A stretch of DNA of 64,000 nt from Ypsolopha sequella (Eukaryota; Arthropoda; Insecta; Lepidoptera; Ypsolophidae). A program made the position numbers and the translations under genes. Below the pieces are notes generated by a model. That model was given only the letters and a program-made list of their open reading frames with translations. It was not told the DNA's origin and ran no database searches. This document shows positions 41,375-52,812 of the stretch, one piece after another (the first letter of the stretch is position 1; the number at the start of each line of letters is the position of its first letter). The stretch spans positions 8,480,417 to 8,544,416 of the forward strand of contig OW203997.1 of the NCBI GenBank assembly GCA_934047225.1, in the 5' to 3' direction.

Positions 41375-42287
41375 ATTACATCTTATCTTAATTTGGCAAT
41401 GAGGCCAGACTAACGGCAATATTCTTTATAATTAAAGTGTTGCCATACTTATTTGATTTTGATCATCTATGTTAGTTTCCCTATCCCAGTACTTATTTGA
41501 TCAGCTATGTTAGTTGCCCTATCGCAGTCTAGTATACTTTTGTATTAAGTTGCTCCTAGTCTTCGCTTGGGACGAGCAAGCTATTTACAATCTTCCTCAT
41601 GCCTCAGATTCCAACCCGACAATTCTGTGCGTTCATTGCTTGGTGAAAGTTGGACTATTTATATTGTGTTACATAAGAACGCAATAGTTTGTAGAAGTAC
41701 TTTCAACCAAAGAATGCAAAGTTATTGTTGTTTTGAACTGGATACTTCTATTAGGGGGTTCATGTTCATGCATCGAGTATGCTAAGGATAGTGGTACAAT
41801 GAAAAAATACCTATAACTTTACTGTAAGATATTATGTGCCTCTCTCTGTTTGTACTCCTTGTTTGTAAATAAATAAATAAATGTTCAGAACTTGTGCGTC
41901 CCTTCTGTAACGTCTTTTTTTTAACAAAGGACAATTTGATTTCTGATTACATGTAGATTAAATACGTTTTTTAATCGTCCATTACTTGTTATTAGTTTTT
42001 TATTATTCATTAATGCTTATTTAATCGGAATAATAAATAAAAAAATAACTCGTTTAAAAGAAATCCGACTATGCCGAGTCCAGGTCAGACTCGAAATATA
42101 TCTTGAGATTTCCTTACATTTGTTTATCCCATTTATCAGTAAATTTAAATTTTTTTAAAAACTTTTGTAATAATGAGAATTAAGAGGGCTGAAAAAGTAA
42201 TAAGGATATTAATTTGCAGAGTAGAACAATGGCAATAAAGGACGATAGTGTGAAATACTCGTAACTAGAAAAGAAAATTATAAACCA
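41375..42287. other. unresolved stretch with LINE 3' end
   Basis: 41800-41882 ends TTGTTTGTAAATAAATAAAT, a usual LINE 3' end with AAAT tail (plus strand). GATCATCTATGTTAGTTTCC and GATCAGCTATGTTAGTTGCC (41459, 41500) form a short direct repeat. 42040-42100 resembles the AAGTGCGAGTC repeat start. Confidence 0.4.
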
Positions 42288-43388
42288 TCAAAGATCTTGT
42301 AAAGGTAACAGATAATCGCAAAGACAGCTATTACACAAGCAGGAAGCACTTGTAGATGATTGTCGTCTAGGTAATGTTCCAAGTCTTTTCTTAGAATCCC
42401 TATTGCTTAGTGATAAACATAAAAATTGCTCAACCGGTGCGACTACTACCATGAATCGAAGTAAGATGACTAGAGTCTCACTCACTGGATTTGATTTATA
42501 ACTGCGATATTAACACTTCAATTCGTTGCAATATAAACGCTTTTTCCAGTTACAAAGATTCATTTCTATCGTGGTCTATTTATTTGTACAGTGATTGCAA
42601 CCGTGTGTGCAAACGTGACTGATATTGTACAATGTTCTGAGATTGTACTCGAGTCCGTGATGTACATTTATGTAATGTAAAGCTGCTGTGCCCTTGGTAA
42701 CAACCAATAACACAGCCATTAACATGTACTACCTGTCTGTAACCATATGATTGTTTGATACCACACCAAGAACATGCCTTTGAAAATGATGAAAAGGAAA
42801 CTAAATGTCTGGCTACTAAACAAATGTTTTTATGACATTAGAGAGTATTTAGATCCTACGACCTGATGACATGAAATATTAATAATAAGATGACATACCT
42901 AATCATTTGAATCAATATAATAAATAACAATTTAGAATATTTTAGTTTCATAATATAACAATGTACATAGATAACGTAATTTAACTTTTTTGCATGTATA
43001 TTTTAATATTTGTATACTGTATAGTACAGTAAAATATGAAGAGGCCAAACTGTAGATATATTTTTAAGATCTGTATCGGTACCCATATTTATACAAATAA
43101 ACTTTTCATTTCATTTCATGAAAATATGGTAAAAATCGATATTTCAGGGCTCGATCGCTAAGTTTTATATAGTAATATATTCTCAGAAACGCCTTCGGTT
43201 TCAGTGAAAACCGCATCAAATCAACAAAGTACTTTTCTAGATTTTAACATCCGAGAATATTCGAATTTAAATAACGTACCATGAAAGACTTAAATTATTA
43301 TTACGAGGACTTTCTCAAAAACTTGATGTCGAATAATTATGATCATTATTTAAAAATGCTATGGCAGTTAAATCACCAAAAATGATTA
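42288..43388. other. no recognised gene; LINE-like 3' end
   Basis: 43080-43125 (ACAAATAAACTTTTCATTTC with TTCA repeats) reads as a plus-strand LINE 3' end. No coding part was seen upstream. Confidence 0.4.
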
Positions 43389-43560
43389 TAGAATTCAAAT
43401 TCAAATTCAAAAATTCTTTATTTACGTTACAAAATGTAGGTTTTGAGGGGGTGGGACTCCCCTTTTAAGTTTTACAACCTGTTTTAAGGGAGACCCGCTC
43501 TTTCTACGGATCTTATTTTACAAATTTGTGAATAGAAAGTTGAGATGAATGTAAAATTTC
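43389..43560 (-). mobile_element. LINE 3' end with TTTGAATT tail
   Basis: Three AATTCAAATTC units then AAAATTCTTTATTTACG and GGTTTTGAGGGGGTGGG read on the minus strand as a 3' UTR and tail. Confidence 0.4.
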
Positions 43561-43652
43561 CATGGAGTTATGTAATTATGCTACGTCTTCAATCAACCAA
43601 TCATCGACTTGTTCAACTACAAGGTCACATGATTCCGTTTTTAATAAATATT

Positions 43653-43996
43653 CCATCCATCCATCCATCAGCCTAGTTCGTCCACTGCTGGACATAAGCC
43701 TTTCCAGGACTTTGCTACTCCCGGCGGTCATCCTGGAAGAATTGCCCATACTCACACACGCTGGGCAGGCGGGTTGGTGAGCGCGGTGCAGGAACCCTCG
43801 CACCAGTGGCGCGGCTGCCCGTCACCAGTCTGTTCCATATAAGGCCCGGCTATTAGCGATGGATATACCGCCATCCATCGGTCCCAGGCATGGTGGGCCT
43901 CCTGGTTTTTTGCCTGTGAGCTGTCCTCTTACTCTCCCCCGAATTATTGGTGGTACCTCCACAGTCGAGCCCGGCATCAGCTCTACCACCTGTAGC
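43653..43996 (-). mobile_element. SINE-like / LINE-tail retroposon, copy 3
   Basis: A 14-bp duplication TTTTAATAAATATT flanks it (43639-43652, 43997-44010). On the minus strand it starts CAGGTGGTAGAGCTGATGCC and ends with a GGATGGATGG tail, the plus strand showing CCATCCATCCATC. Confidence 0.85.
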
Positions 43997-44261
43997 TTTT
44001 AATAAATATTGTGTATATGAAATAATAAAACTACAATAAATTTTATTTGCATGTAACTAATATGTATTAGGTAGACAATTTCGGTTTTAAGATAAACATT
44101 TCAAAGCAAAACTGTTTCTCTTGATCCAATCATTGATTATTTATAATTAGTAATAGTGAAAGACTATAAATCGAAATTATTATCGTTATTAATTACATAA
44201 TCCCAGTTTAATTAAAGCCTATAAAATCTGTCTAGTATGAGTTGCAATAGCAAAGGTCAAC

Positions 44262-44406
44262 GGTGTTACTACAAAACGGTGTTTAACTTTAGACAGTGTT
44301 TAAATCTGTTGTTGTCACCTTTTGTTCCATATTGTAAAAAGTGACAGCAACAGATTTAAACACTGTCTAAAGTTAAACATCATTTAAACGCCCTTTTGTA
44401 GTAACA
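44262..44406. mobile_element. foldback MITE, arms about 60 bp
   Basis: GGTGTTACTACAAAACGGTG and TTTAACTTTAGACAGTGTTT on the left pair with AAACACTGTCTAAAGTTAAA and TTTTGTAGTAACAC on the right; the right arm has a 15-base extra piece. Confidence 0.8.
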
Positions 44407-45488
44407 CAGCAAATGTTTATGTTTTGCACTGCGTTTTCCAGGTTTAATCAGAACAGTATAGATAAACGGTAAAAATAAAATAACTATAATACAAATAGCA
44501 CTAATAGGAATAATTACCACAAAGAGTGATAAAGATACTTACACATACTTATACTTAAAAAGTCATAACATTTATATCATACATATGCTACGGGTTTTGC
44601 TAGAAAAATGGGTAAAACTAAAATTACCCGGGTAAACCTATGTCTAGCCAAGGCTTTGCTTTGTTTGTCGTCGCACCTATTTTTGACACGTTTAGTTTTT
44701 CTACGTTTTTTCGGGAAAACCCCAAATTTTTGGACTTTACCCAAGCTTTTTTCTAAGTTTTCCATTTTTCTAACATTTCCCGCCGTTTTACTGGTTGTAA
44801 AACCCCCGTGGTTGGCGAGCATACAGACAGACAAACGAAATTATTGATATTTTTAAATATGTATTTTTCTTACAAGAACCTATAGTTCGTATATTTTATA
44901 TAGAATATATATATAAAGAATAGCTTTATTTAGTATTTCCACATTTTTGCTTGAAACTAACAACTAGAGACTAATAATAATACCAAATAGGTACCACTCA
45001 GCATGTGTCATGCATGAGCATGGCTAGCGCCATGACGCTGATTTTCAGTGGATGCCTATATATATATGTCATACATAAGTATACCTATATTCAAAATAAA
45101 ATAATAAGTAAAAAGTAAAATATTCAATTATAAGTATGACAGAACACAATAACATCTAGCTAGACTATTTGACAATTAAATTAATAAGCTTCTTTGCTAC
45201 CCATAAAAATACAGACAATTTCAGTATCCCTAAACCAACAAATAACAAACACACAAAAACAAATCCGAAACGATAACAGTTTTAAATTATTACAACAATA
45301 GCAATAATAAATAAATATATATTTCGCAAGTTTTATTCAAGATTTTTATTAATTATTTGACCCGCAAGACCCACTTTGTAAAATATCATCCTGACTCGGA
45401 CAATGATAAGTGTTTATGCTTTATTCGGCAATTTTGATAAAGTTATTTTTAGTACTTAGTATATTATGGTTTGAAATATATGTAGGTA
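44407..45488. other. no recognised gene
   Basis: 44590-44850 has frames in both directions (a stretch with CTAGCCAAGGCTTTGC and CCCGTGGTTGGCGAGC) with no domain; the T-rich plus strand resembles a worn repeat. The rest is AT-rich. Confidence 0.4.
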
Positions 45489-45753
45489 TACAAGGTGAAT
45501 TTTCGAACATCGTCCAAATTCATACTTGAGCCTTGGTAAGTGATCAGCGTCATGAACCAATAACGATTTTTGTAAAATTCTAAAACGAAATTTCGACTCC
45601 CCATAGTGATTCACTCAGGACTGGGAGTAAATTACTATGGGAAGTCGAAATTTCATTATACGAATTTCACAAAAATTGTTATCGATTCATGATGCTGATC
45701 ACTTACCAAGCATCTAGTATGCATTTGGATGATGATCGAAAAGTCACCTTGTA
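45489..45753. mobile_element. TACAAGGTGA foldback MITE (T), copy 1
   Basis: TACAAGGTGA..ATCGTCCAAATTCATAC and its complement form arms of about 125 bases with a short centre ACTCAGGACTGGGAGT. TA lies outside both ends, so a TA target (Tc1/mariner-like) is plausible. Copies: 57225 and 62562; relative at 26412. Confidence 0.85.
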
Positions 45754-45775
45754 TAAGAAAACTATCATAGTTTGA

Positions 45776-45919
45776 ATTTGTGGATATATTCATAATTTAT
45801 GCATGATGCTTGCTTTGCTTGTGCATGTTTTATGGGCGGGCGGTGCTTGAGTCTGCATTTTGAATAGTATGGTAAGACTGTTTAGCGGAATATTGCAAAT
45901 TATTAATATATCCACAAAT
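45776..45919. mobile_element. TIR MITE, 144 bp
   Basis: ATTTGTGGATATATTCATAA and TTATTAATATATCCACAAAT are inverted. It lies 22 bases from the previous MITE. Confidence 0.7.
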
Positions 45920-46830
45920 TTATGATGGACTTCCGCAAAGTAACGCCTTTTTCAATAAATTTTATCTTAGTTTGAACAACCGCGTCCATTTAATTGTATT
46001 ATTTGTAATTTTCTTTGTTGTTATTGTTAAGAAAGGCATGTTTTAAATAATATAAAGTGGTATGAAAGTGGTCATCGAAATAATTATAAAGTGGTATATT
46101 TAAAATAATCGATTGCACCGGTTCTTACAAAAGACAACGAGGAAACAGGTTTGTACTTTGTCCAAAGGGCCAGGGGCCGTGCGAGGTTGCAAGGGCCGCA
46201 ACGAGGTCAACGAAACCCTACAAAGTTATATGTACAGTTTAACAAAACAACTTTGGTTCTTATCTGGACGGAGGAAGGGCTCATTTTACGATGTATTATT
46301 AGATAATTTTGCGTGCGAAGAGACTTCATCTTCATGTCGATGACAATGTCATCAAGGTAATTTGTTACCTCACCTTACGGAGGTTTTTGTTTTGTTCGTG
46401 TGGGCTTACGAATATCAATGACGGTTTATTTTTGTTTACTGTTAAATGAAATGAGTAAATAATAAACATAAACAACAAGGCTTATTTCAGTTCTTCAATT
46501 GTCTTTTATCGATTCAACAGCCATTGCCATTGAATAAATAAGAATATCTAGAACGTTACGCGACATCTGAACGTTTTTTCAATGAATCATGGACGGACGA
46601 CTGGTGCTTGTATTCAGGGTCAAGGAAAAATGGTAATTACTTGCAATGAGTTGTGATTTACGGCGTTAAATATTATCAACCAATTGTTAGTAATAAAAAT
46701 AACTAAAAACACTGACGTAAACAAAGAGTCTTGTAAATTGAAATTGTGCCCTGAAAGCCAGAGTTTTGACAAATTCAAATATCAGTGTACCGGTATTTCT
46801 TTCGGCATTTTATTACTTGCTAATCTTGCT
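45920..46830. other. no recognised gene
   Basis: 46110-46345 has a 76-codon plus-strand frame of mixed composition (RKQVCTLSKGPGAVRGCKGR) without recognised motifs or splice signals. The rest is AT-rich. Confidence 0.35.
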
Positions 46831-47528
46831 ATACTCTATTTTAATATGGCAAATAATGTTTGTAAACATCTTTATAACCTAAAAGTGATGAAATATATGT
46901 TCAACTGCAATTTTTGCTGCACAATTAAACATATTAATGTACTTACGTGAGTTCACTTTTATTAGTTTAAACCAAAATGTATATAAAAATGCTTTCTTAC
47001 ATCATATTTCATCACTTAGGTTACAAAGTTGTTTACAATAGTACAGTACTCAATACACACGGGTTGGGAATCGCACTTTCTCCCGAGTGATACATAGTGC
47101 TTTATACTACACCTGCGAGGAAATAGTATAATTTTACTTTTAATCAAGATACAATAAAAAAAAACCGACTGACTCGCGTGCGATTGTCACCACTTTTTGT
47201 TTCCTTCTTATTTTTTATTATTTACAGGAAAAGCAAGTGGCCAGTATCATTTTTCGAGTTTTATGTATGAGTTCGCAAAATAATACTGGCCACTTGCTCA
47301 TTATTTATGTTATTTAAAAAAAAACAGCACGTTAACAATGGATTTGCATATACCTACTTTTTCTGCCCGGTCAATCAAGCACGTTAACCATGAATTTTCA
47401 TACTTTTTCCGCCCGCATATTTGTATGACAGTAATGACGTATTTTCTGCATCGTTTTCAAAAAAGTAAGAATGAACTTTCCGAGCAGGTGTAGTATAAAC
47501 ATTATTTCCCATATTGGAATAGAGTATA
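46831..47528. mobile_element. foldback MITE (U), copy 2, interrupted
   Basis: The left arm starts CTATTTTAATATGGCAAATA; the right arm is cut after GTTGTTTACAA (47037) and its end ACATTATTTCCCATATTGG reappears at 47498-47528. The orientation of the centre is opposite to copy 1. Confidence 0.7.
47101..47497. mobile_element. insertion inside MITE U
   Basis: TTTATACTACACCTGC (47101) and GCAGGTGTAGTATAAA (47483) are inverted. Inside lie a hairpin (AAGCAAGTGGCCAGTAT / ATACTGGCCACTTGCT, 47231-47302) and a degenerate direct repeat AGCACGTTAAC..CCCG (47328, 47377). The segment 47038-47100 between MITE U and this element is unassigned. Confidence 0.6.
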
Positions 47529-47619
47529 GTTGTACCAGCTTTTCTATAGCGAATTTTTCCAACAACACGACGACAAAATTTCCAAATTACAAGATACAAG
47601 TTCGCTTTCCATAGCACGA

Positions 47620-47720
47620 GCGGCCTCGCTGCGCCGCTACTCGGTTGATAAAGTAGCCTTAGGGCTCCCCCCGCGCGCCCTCGCGACCTAGATCCGGCCC
47701 TCTGCCCTCCCTAGACATAG
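47620..47720. other. GC-rich patch
   Basis: GGCCTCGCTGCGCCGCTACTC and CTCCCCCCGCGCGCCCTCGC stand out from AT-rich surroundings. No frame or promoter motif is convincing; recalled as a common moth repeat. Confidence 0.3.
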
Positions 47721-47879
47721 AGATGCACGTGTCGTAACTCTTATTACGATGACACAGAATTTATATTGCATTGGGACAAGTGCATGTTGCATTGGCGACA
47801 AGTCTAGTGTATGATCTCTGTGCGCGCTTTCTCACTAGTCTGTTGCACAATTTTACTGTCGGCTACAGCTGCTTTTGAT

Positions 47880-48208
47880 TAAAAAAAAAAAACGGTCAAG
47901 TGCGAGTATTTATTTTGATCACAAATTACAAACAAACTGCAAAATTGATTAAGGAATACTGAAAAAAAAATTGATTAAGAGAAAACTGCAAAATTACTCT
48001 ATTCAATAGACAATGACACCTTACATGCCAGGGTAAGAAAACAAAAACTTATTTCATCAGCTTTTTCAAGTAAACTAAAAATATTTTCACTGGATTTCCA
48101 GTTCAATATTCGGTCTGTAATTCATTCCGTCTGCGAGCTAGAGACCCGTGACAGCGAACGGAAGGACAGTAGAGTGAGTGACGACTAATAGGGTACAGAA
48201 CCCTAAAA
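47880..48208 (+). mobile_element. AAGTGCGAGTC..GAACCCTAAAA repeat, short copy
   Basis: It begins AACGGTCAAGTGCGAGTA and ends GGGTACAGAACCCTAAAA; the middle carries CAATGACACCTTACATGC, also in the copy at 51170. Confidence 0.6.
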
Positions 48209-48294
48209 ACGGTTGGTAACGGTTTGCTATCTCTATTTATTAGTGAATTTCCTTTGTCTGGGCATATGGAGGCAACGCAACGATATTATACACT

Positions 48295-48713
48295 TTTCAA
48301 TGCAAGTGCTCGTAAAGGCCCACTTTTTATGCATCAAAACCGAACAGAAAGTCGATTATTTTGCCCTAGGGCTTTATTATTATTATTTTTTTAATTTATT
48401 CACAATGGTTGGCTAACCTGCAGCCACAAATTATAGAGGGATACTACGTACCTGCAGCCTTTCCTGTGTACCATAAATGTCATACTTTTTTTTCCACTGT
48501 TTAACGGCTCTGGATAGTCCTTTTGAGCCAATTATAATTTGAAGTTCACAAGATTATATTTGTTTTATTTCCTCACACTATGCATTGAAAAACGTAGTAT
48601 GATACACGGGCTTAAGCGCAATAAATTACTCGGTTACGATTAAAACACTCGCTACGCTCGTATTTTAAACCGTAATTTATTTCTTTTCGCCCTTGTAGCA
48701 TAAACTACTATTA
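48295..48713 (+). mobile_element. ~390-bp repeat (R), copy 3
   Basis: It starts TTTTCAATGCAAGTGCTCG and ends GTAGCATAAACTACTATT as in copy 1, with a small internal duplication (CCTGCAGCC twice, near 48417 and 48451). Confidence 0.65.
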
Positions 48714-49557
48714 AGCTTCTAGGTCGATTGAGCTAGCTGGATGTTGTAGAGTAAACTGCTTCTAAATATACAAATCCTCAAAAGTTCAAACTACATACCT
48801 ATTTTATATATGCTTATCTGAATGCCCCCTCAAAATGAAATCCTGGATACGCCCTTGGTTGCGTAATATTTATGAATTAGTTAGGAAGGGTTGCAGCTCG
48901 CCATTCCCGATAGCATTTCAACTTATCTGGAACACCGGGAGTGCTATCAACTATCCCCAGTCGAAAATCACAAAGCCACTGACCTGATCCAAGGTCTAAA
49001 AGCCTTTGATATATGAGGCGTAAACGAAAGACACCCTCATTGGCCTAATTTAACACCTAAAAGAGGAATATGTACCATAAATAAGCTGACATGGCCAGCT
49101 CTTCGACTGAATCGTCTCAATTCTTGGATATTTAGGGTTCCGTAATCAAAAATTAGAAAAAAGGATGTGTGTTCGTCTGTCTATTTGTCCATCACAGTCA
49201 CTTCCGAGGCAGATAAAGCTGTCAACTTTAAATTCAAAATACCTAGTTATAGTTAAGCGCCTCTTCATAGCGTCATCCGAAAATGACTATTAATAAAATT
49301 TCTCTCAAACTTTAAGTTTAAAAATTATGAAAAAAATATATATTATTAGTTAAACTATAAAGAACAACTTCGTTATAGGAAATTATTCTCGCATATAAGA
49401 AACAGCAAGAAAATATTGTTCAAAGTCAAGCTGTTTTTAAACTAAAGTTATGTAAAATTAGTTATTTCTTTGAAACCACTAATGGTATTTGTATGATTCT
49501 TGCACTAAAATACAAGGAAAATATTGCTTAGAATTTTTTTTATGAATGTTTTTTCTG
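48714..49557. other. no recognised gene
   Basis: 48880-49060 is less AT-rich (ACACCGGGAGTGCTATC) but all frames have stops. 49135-49220 has GGGTTCCGTAATC as in the GGAACCC repeat family. 49415-49465 is shared with 14286. Confidence 0.4.
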
Positions 49558-49897
49558 TTAAGAGCGGTTTCGCAGCCGGATTGTGAAAAACCCGCCTTTT
49601 TCTAATTAATCGAAATTTGAAACTGAACACTTAAATTCAAAATTAGCTCAATAGCTATTCAACAAAACCTTATTACCTATGTATTGTGTATTTGCCATCG
49701 CAAAGTTAAGTGTAAATTAGAATATAAATTTCTTTTTAATTCAAAATTTTTGGAATGCTAATTCACAGAAACCAATTGAAACTTTGCGATGGCAACATAC
49801 ACAATACATAGGTAATAAAGTTTTGTTGAATAACTATTAAATTAACTTCGAATTTAAAAGGCGGGTTTTTCACAATCCGGCTGCGAAACCGCTCTTA
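49558..49897. mobile_element. TIR MITE with AAGAGCGGTTTCGC ends, complete
   Basis: The 42-base ends (TAAGAGCGGTTTCGCAGCCG.. and ..CGGCTGCGAAACCGCTCTTA) are perfect inverted repeats, and inner arms also pair loosely (ATACACAATACATAGGTAAT). A half copy is at 18175. Confidence 0.85.
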
Positions 49898-49940
49898 ATC
49901 GCGTCCATGTGAAAACTATTATTTTATCCTATTTTGCGCT

Positions 49941-50990
49941 ATATACAGGATGGAAAAAAATTAAGGGCCCTGGAGGGAAACTACCTTAATTCCTTCAGTT
50001 AGTTCATTTTACTGAAAGGAAACATTCTTTTATTTTTTAAAAGAAACAAAACTGCATTCAAAGATCTTATGAAATTCGCTTGTCTCACCCGGGAATCGAA
50101 CCAACCAAAAATTGAAAAAATAAACCATCGTTATTTTATCATAAGAATCGGTAGGATTATTGTTCAGGATAAAATTTATCTAATAGACATTTGGTGTTAC
50201 ACTCATCTGTTGTACGAGATACCCATGAAATTGAATATTTATTACAAGATCTTTATTAACAATACCTAGTACTTTTCACTTATAAAGTAATAATGATACG
50301 TCACTATTACACAATGACAGCACGGAATGAAAGGAAAACAAAACAAAATTTTAAATTCGAACGAATACTCTTATCGATTTTAAAAATGTTGAAAGTTATC
50401 GTTCGAACTTCAAATTTGTTGCTCCGCGTTGCAAAAAAAATACGTTCCCTTTCTAAACTTTTCGTCAGTACGCCTAGTGCAAGAAGGAATTGTGCTATGC
50501 ATAGATTTATTATTACCATTTAACGATTTTCTTATCGAAGTCTTCAACTAGGTACTAAGATAAATAACATTAGCAAGCTTGTACTTCATACGATGTCTTT
50601 GGATGTTAGAGAGATAAGAAAATTATAACGTGTCATTTACTTGTTACAAGTGAACAGTACTAGGTATTGTTGATAAAGAACTTGTAATAAATATTAAATT
50701 TCATGGGTATCTCGTACAACAGATGAGTGTAAGACCAAATGTTTATTAGACAAATTTTATCCTTAACAATAATCCTACATTCGTATAATAAAATAGGGAG
50801 CGTTTATTTTTTTAATTTTTAGTTGGTTCGTTTCCCGGGTGAGACAAGCGAATTTCAGAATATCTTTGAATGCAGTTTTGTTTTTTTTTTTTTTTAAATA
50901 AAGGAATGTTTCCTTTCAGTAAAATGAGCTAACTAAAGGATTTAAGGTAGTTCCCCTCCAGGGCCCTTGAATTTTTTCCACTCTGTATAT
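49941..50990. mobile_element. 1.05-kb foldback element, arms about 350 bp
   Basis: Outer ends ATATACAGGATGGAAAAAAA and TTTTTTCCACTCTGTATAT are inverted, and pairing continues through GGGCCCTGGAGGG, CACCCGGGAATCGAACCAAC, CATTTGGTGTTACACTC and GAGATACCCATGAAATT to about 50300 and from 50630. The 330-base centre has overlapping frames on both strands with no recognised domain. A TA-type boundary is possible. The CACCCGGGAATCGAACC word is tRNA-B-box-like but has no A box. Confidence 0.85.
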
Positions 50991-51169
50991 ATGTAAATGC
51001 GGGGTAAGCTTATTCTTCTATTAGGTTAAGGTTCTATTGAGTCGAACTTAGAATAATTCTTAGGGATCGAATCAATACGCTAGCATTTCAAATTAAAACC
51101 TAGATCTCTCCAAAAAAAGTTCAATGGCAATTGATGGCACACCATCCAAAACCAACCCAGACCACCCTG

Positions 51170-51678
51170 AAAAACCCGTCAAGTGCGAGTAGGACTTTCA
51201 CCCCGAGGGTTCCGTAAGATAAAAAAAATATACAAACTTATCATAATAACCTACAATATTTATATAACAAAACTGCAAATTAAGTAGGTTGCGTACCTAC
51301 TCGGGTATTTATAAATTATTTGTTATTTAAATTACAGTCATTATAAATTCCCAACTAATTTAATCTCTGAGATAGACCCTGTAACAAAAACGGCACTCTA
51401 ATTCTTTATTTTTAACGACAACAGAATTAAACATTATTTGTACTCTACTCAATCAGCTAGACAATGACACCCTACATGCAAAGGTAAGAAAAAACAATAT
51501 TCAGTTTTAGGTCAACATATCCAAACACAACATATCCAAATTACAGATCTCTAACTCATTCTATCTACGAGCTGGAGACCCGTGACATACGGACGGACCA
51601 CATAACATACGGACGGACGGACGAACAGACAGAAGATTGATGGGGCTCCGTTTTTCCTTTTGGGTACGGAACCCTAAA
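51170..51678 (+). mobile_element. AAGTGCGAGTC..GGAACCCTAAAA repeat, copy
   Basis: Starts AAACCCGTCAAGTGCGAGTA, contains AATGACACCCTACATGCAAA and ACGGACGGACGGACG, ends GGGTACGGAACCCTAAAA. Confidence 0.6.
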
Positions 51679-52127
51679 ACTCAGAGTTAGTGGTTTGTGC
51701 CCAATGTCGAAACCCCTCCTCCCTGCCACTTCAACGAACTCCTGCCCTATCCTGAGTCGCCCGGGAATACGAGAGGTGGCTGACCGAATTCTCAATTCAG
51801 TACCTATCCACAAAACAAACCTTCGACTGGAGAAGACCACTAGACTGATCAATAGTCACCCATGACTCAAGGACATAAGAGTCATATCATAGTCGAATAA
51901 AATTGGTATTTTGGTTTGTAGTGTTGGTTGCATAATGCATACTCCGTATAACCAATAGCTTGTAGGGCTGCCACCTTTCAAAAAGTGTAGGCTCGCAGAT
52001 TTTGGAAAAGGCGCTACTTTATTGAAATAAATAAATTGTATATTTTCTAAATAAATATAATTTATTATAATACGATACAAACAAAATAGCATTGCTCGGA
52101 CCGGCTTGATTTAAAATTATATTTTTT

Positions 52128-52270
52128 TTAGTTTGTGATTTTTTTCAGCAATTTCCGTTCTTTTCTTGCTCTGGTTTTTGCAAGAATATTAAAACGTTCT
52201 TGAAAATTATAAAACTTGTCTTTACTATTAACTCCGGCTTCACCATATCGACTGATAATAACATGACGGG
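52128..52270 (-). CDS. candidate terminal exon inside hAT element
   Basis: Minus strand: acceptor-like AGCTGTTTCTAACAG, then a frame ARHVIISRYGEAGVNSKDKF, YNFQERFNILAKTRARKER, KLLKKITN and TAA at 52128. Composition is strongly protein-like (charged, few hydrophobic runs) and there is no stop for 47 codons. I do not recognise it as hAT transposase; it could be a piece of another gene captured by the element, or the relic of an element-encoded protein. There is no start codon. Confidence 0.4.
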
Positions 52271-52335
52271 CTGTTAGAAACAGCTAGCTCTCACTCTCAC
52301 TCTCACCGCCCGATCCGACCCGGTGATAAACGGAG

Positions 52336-52735
52336 ATATATGTAAAAGTTTTAGCGTCCCTGTTACTCAATAAGCGAAAAAACCCTCAGTGCGAGAGGGA
52401 CGGATTCGTGGAAAAGTAGCAAAAAGTCAGTTTTTTATAATTATACAATATATTTAATACTAAAGTTGCTATCAAAATTTCGTTTAACAAGGTCCTAGAT
52501 ACTGCAATCTATTTATGTCATTCTAAATTGTCAAACCAGGAGAATTGGTATCGAAAAAGAACTCATTTCAATAAATATTTCTATCGAGCCGAATTTCTCC
52601 AATCGCGTTTCTGTTTAACAGATCCCCAGAAAAAGATTCCAAAAATTATATACTATTTTATCAAAATAATGCATTATTTACTGAAGTAGATATGCAAGTT
52701 CAAAAAGTGTCGATTTTTTTTCCGTAGCGCCTTAA
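52336..52735 (+). mobile_element. TTAA-flanked MITE, copy 3, left end worn
   Basis: It aligns with 53552 from GATATATGTAAAAGTTTTAG to CCGTAGCGCCTTAA; the left TTAAGGC is not preserved. Confidence 0.75.
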
Positions 52736-52812
52736 CCCGTAGCCCGGACGAGCACCACTCAAACCCGCAGACACCGGGTCATACCCGGAGGGTTGGCAGC
52801 CCTAATAGCTTG

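Larger units (their letters stand above)
51963..52804. mobile_element. hAT-type element with nested MITE and exon-like ORF
   Basis: TAGGGCTGCCACC and GGTTGGCAGCCCTA are inverted ends, flanked by a perfect 8-bp duplication ATAGCTTG (51955-51962, 52805-52812). Inside are an exon-like minus-strand block (52128-52270), a CpG-rich word GATCCGACCCGG and TTAA MITE copy 3 (52336-52735). Without the MITE it is about 440 bp. No hAT transposase motif. Confidence 0.85.

Noticed and set aside
50085..50105. tRNA B-box-like CCCGGGAATCGAACC
   Set aside because: It lies in the arm of the 1.05-kb foldback and is repeated inverted at 50823; no A box is at the right distance.
51565..51852. 95-codon minus-strand frame with Arg/Ser-rich text
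   Set aside because: It mostly overlaps the 3' part of the AAGTGCGAGTC repeat (ACGGACGGACGG) and has no recognised domain; a LINE origin of 51680-51850 could not be supported.
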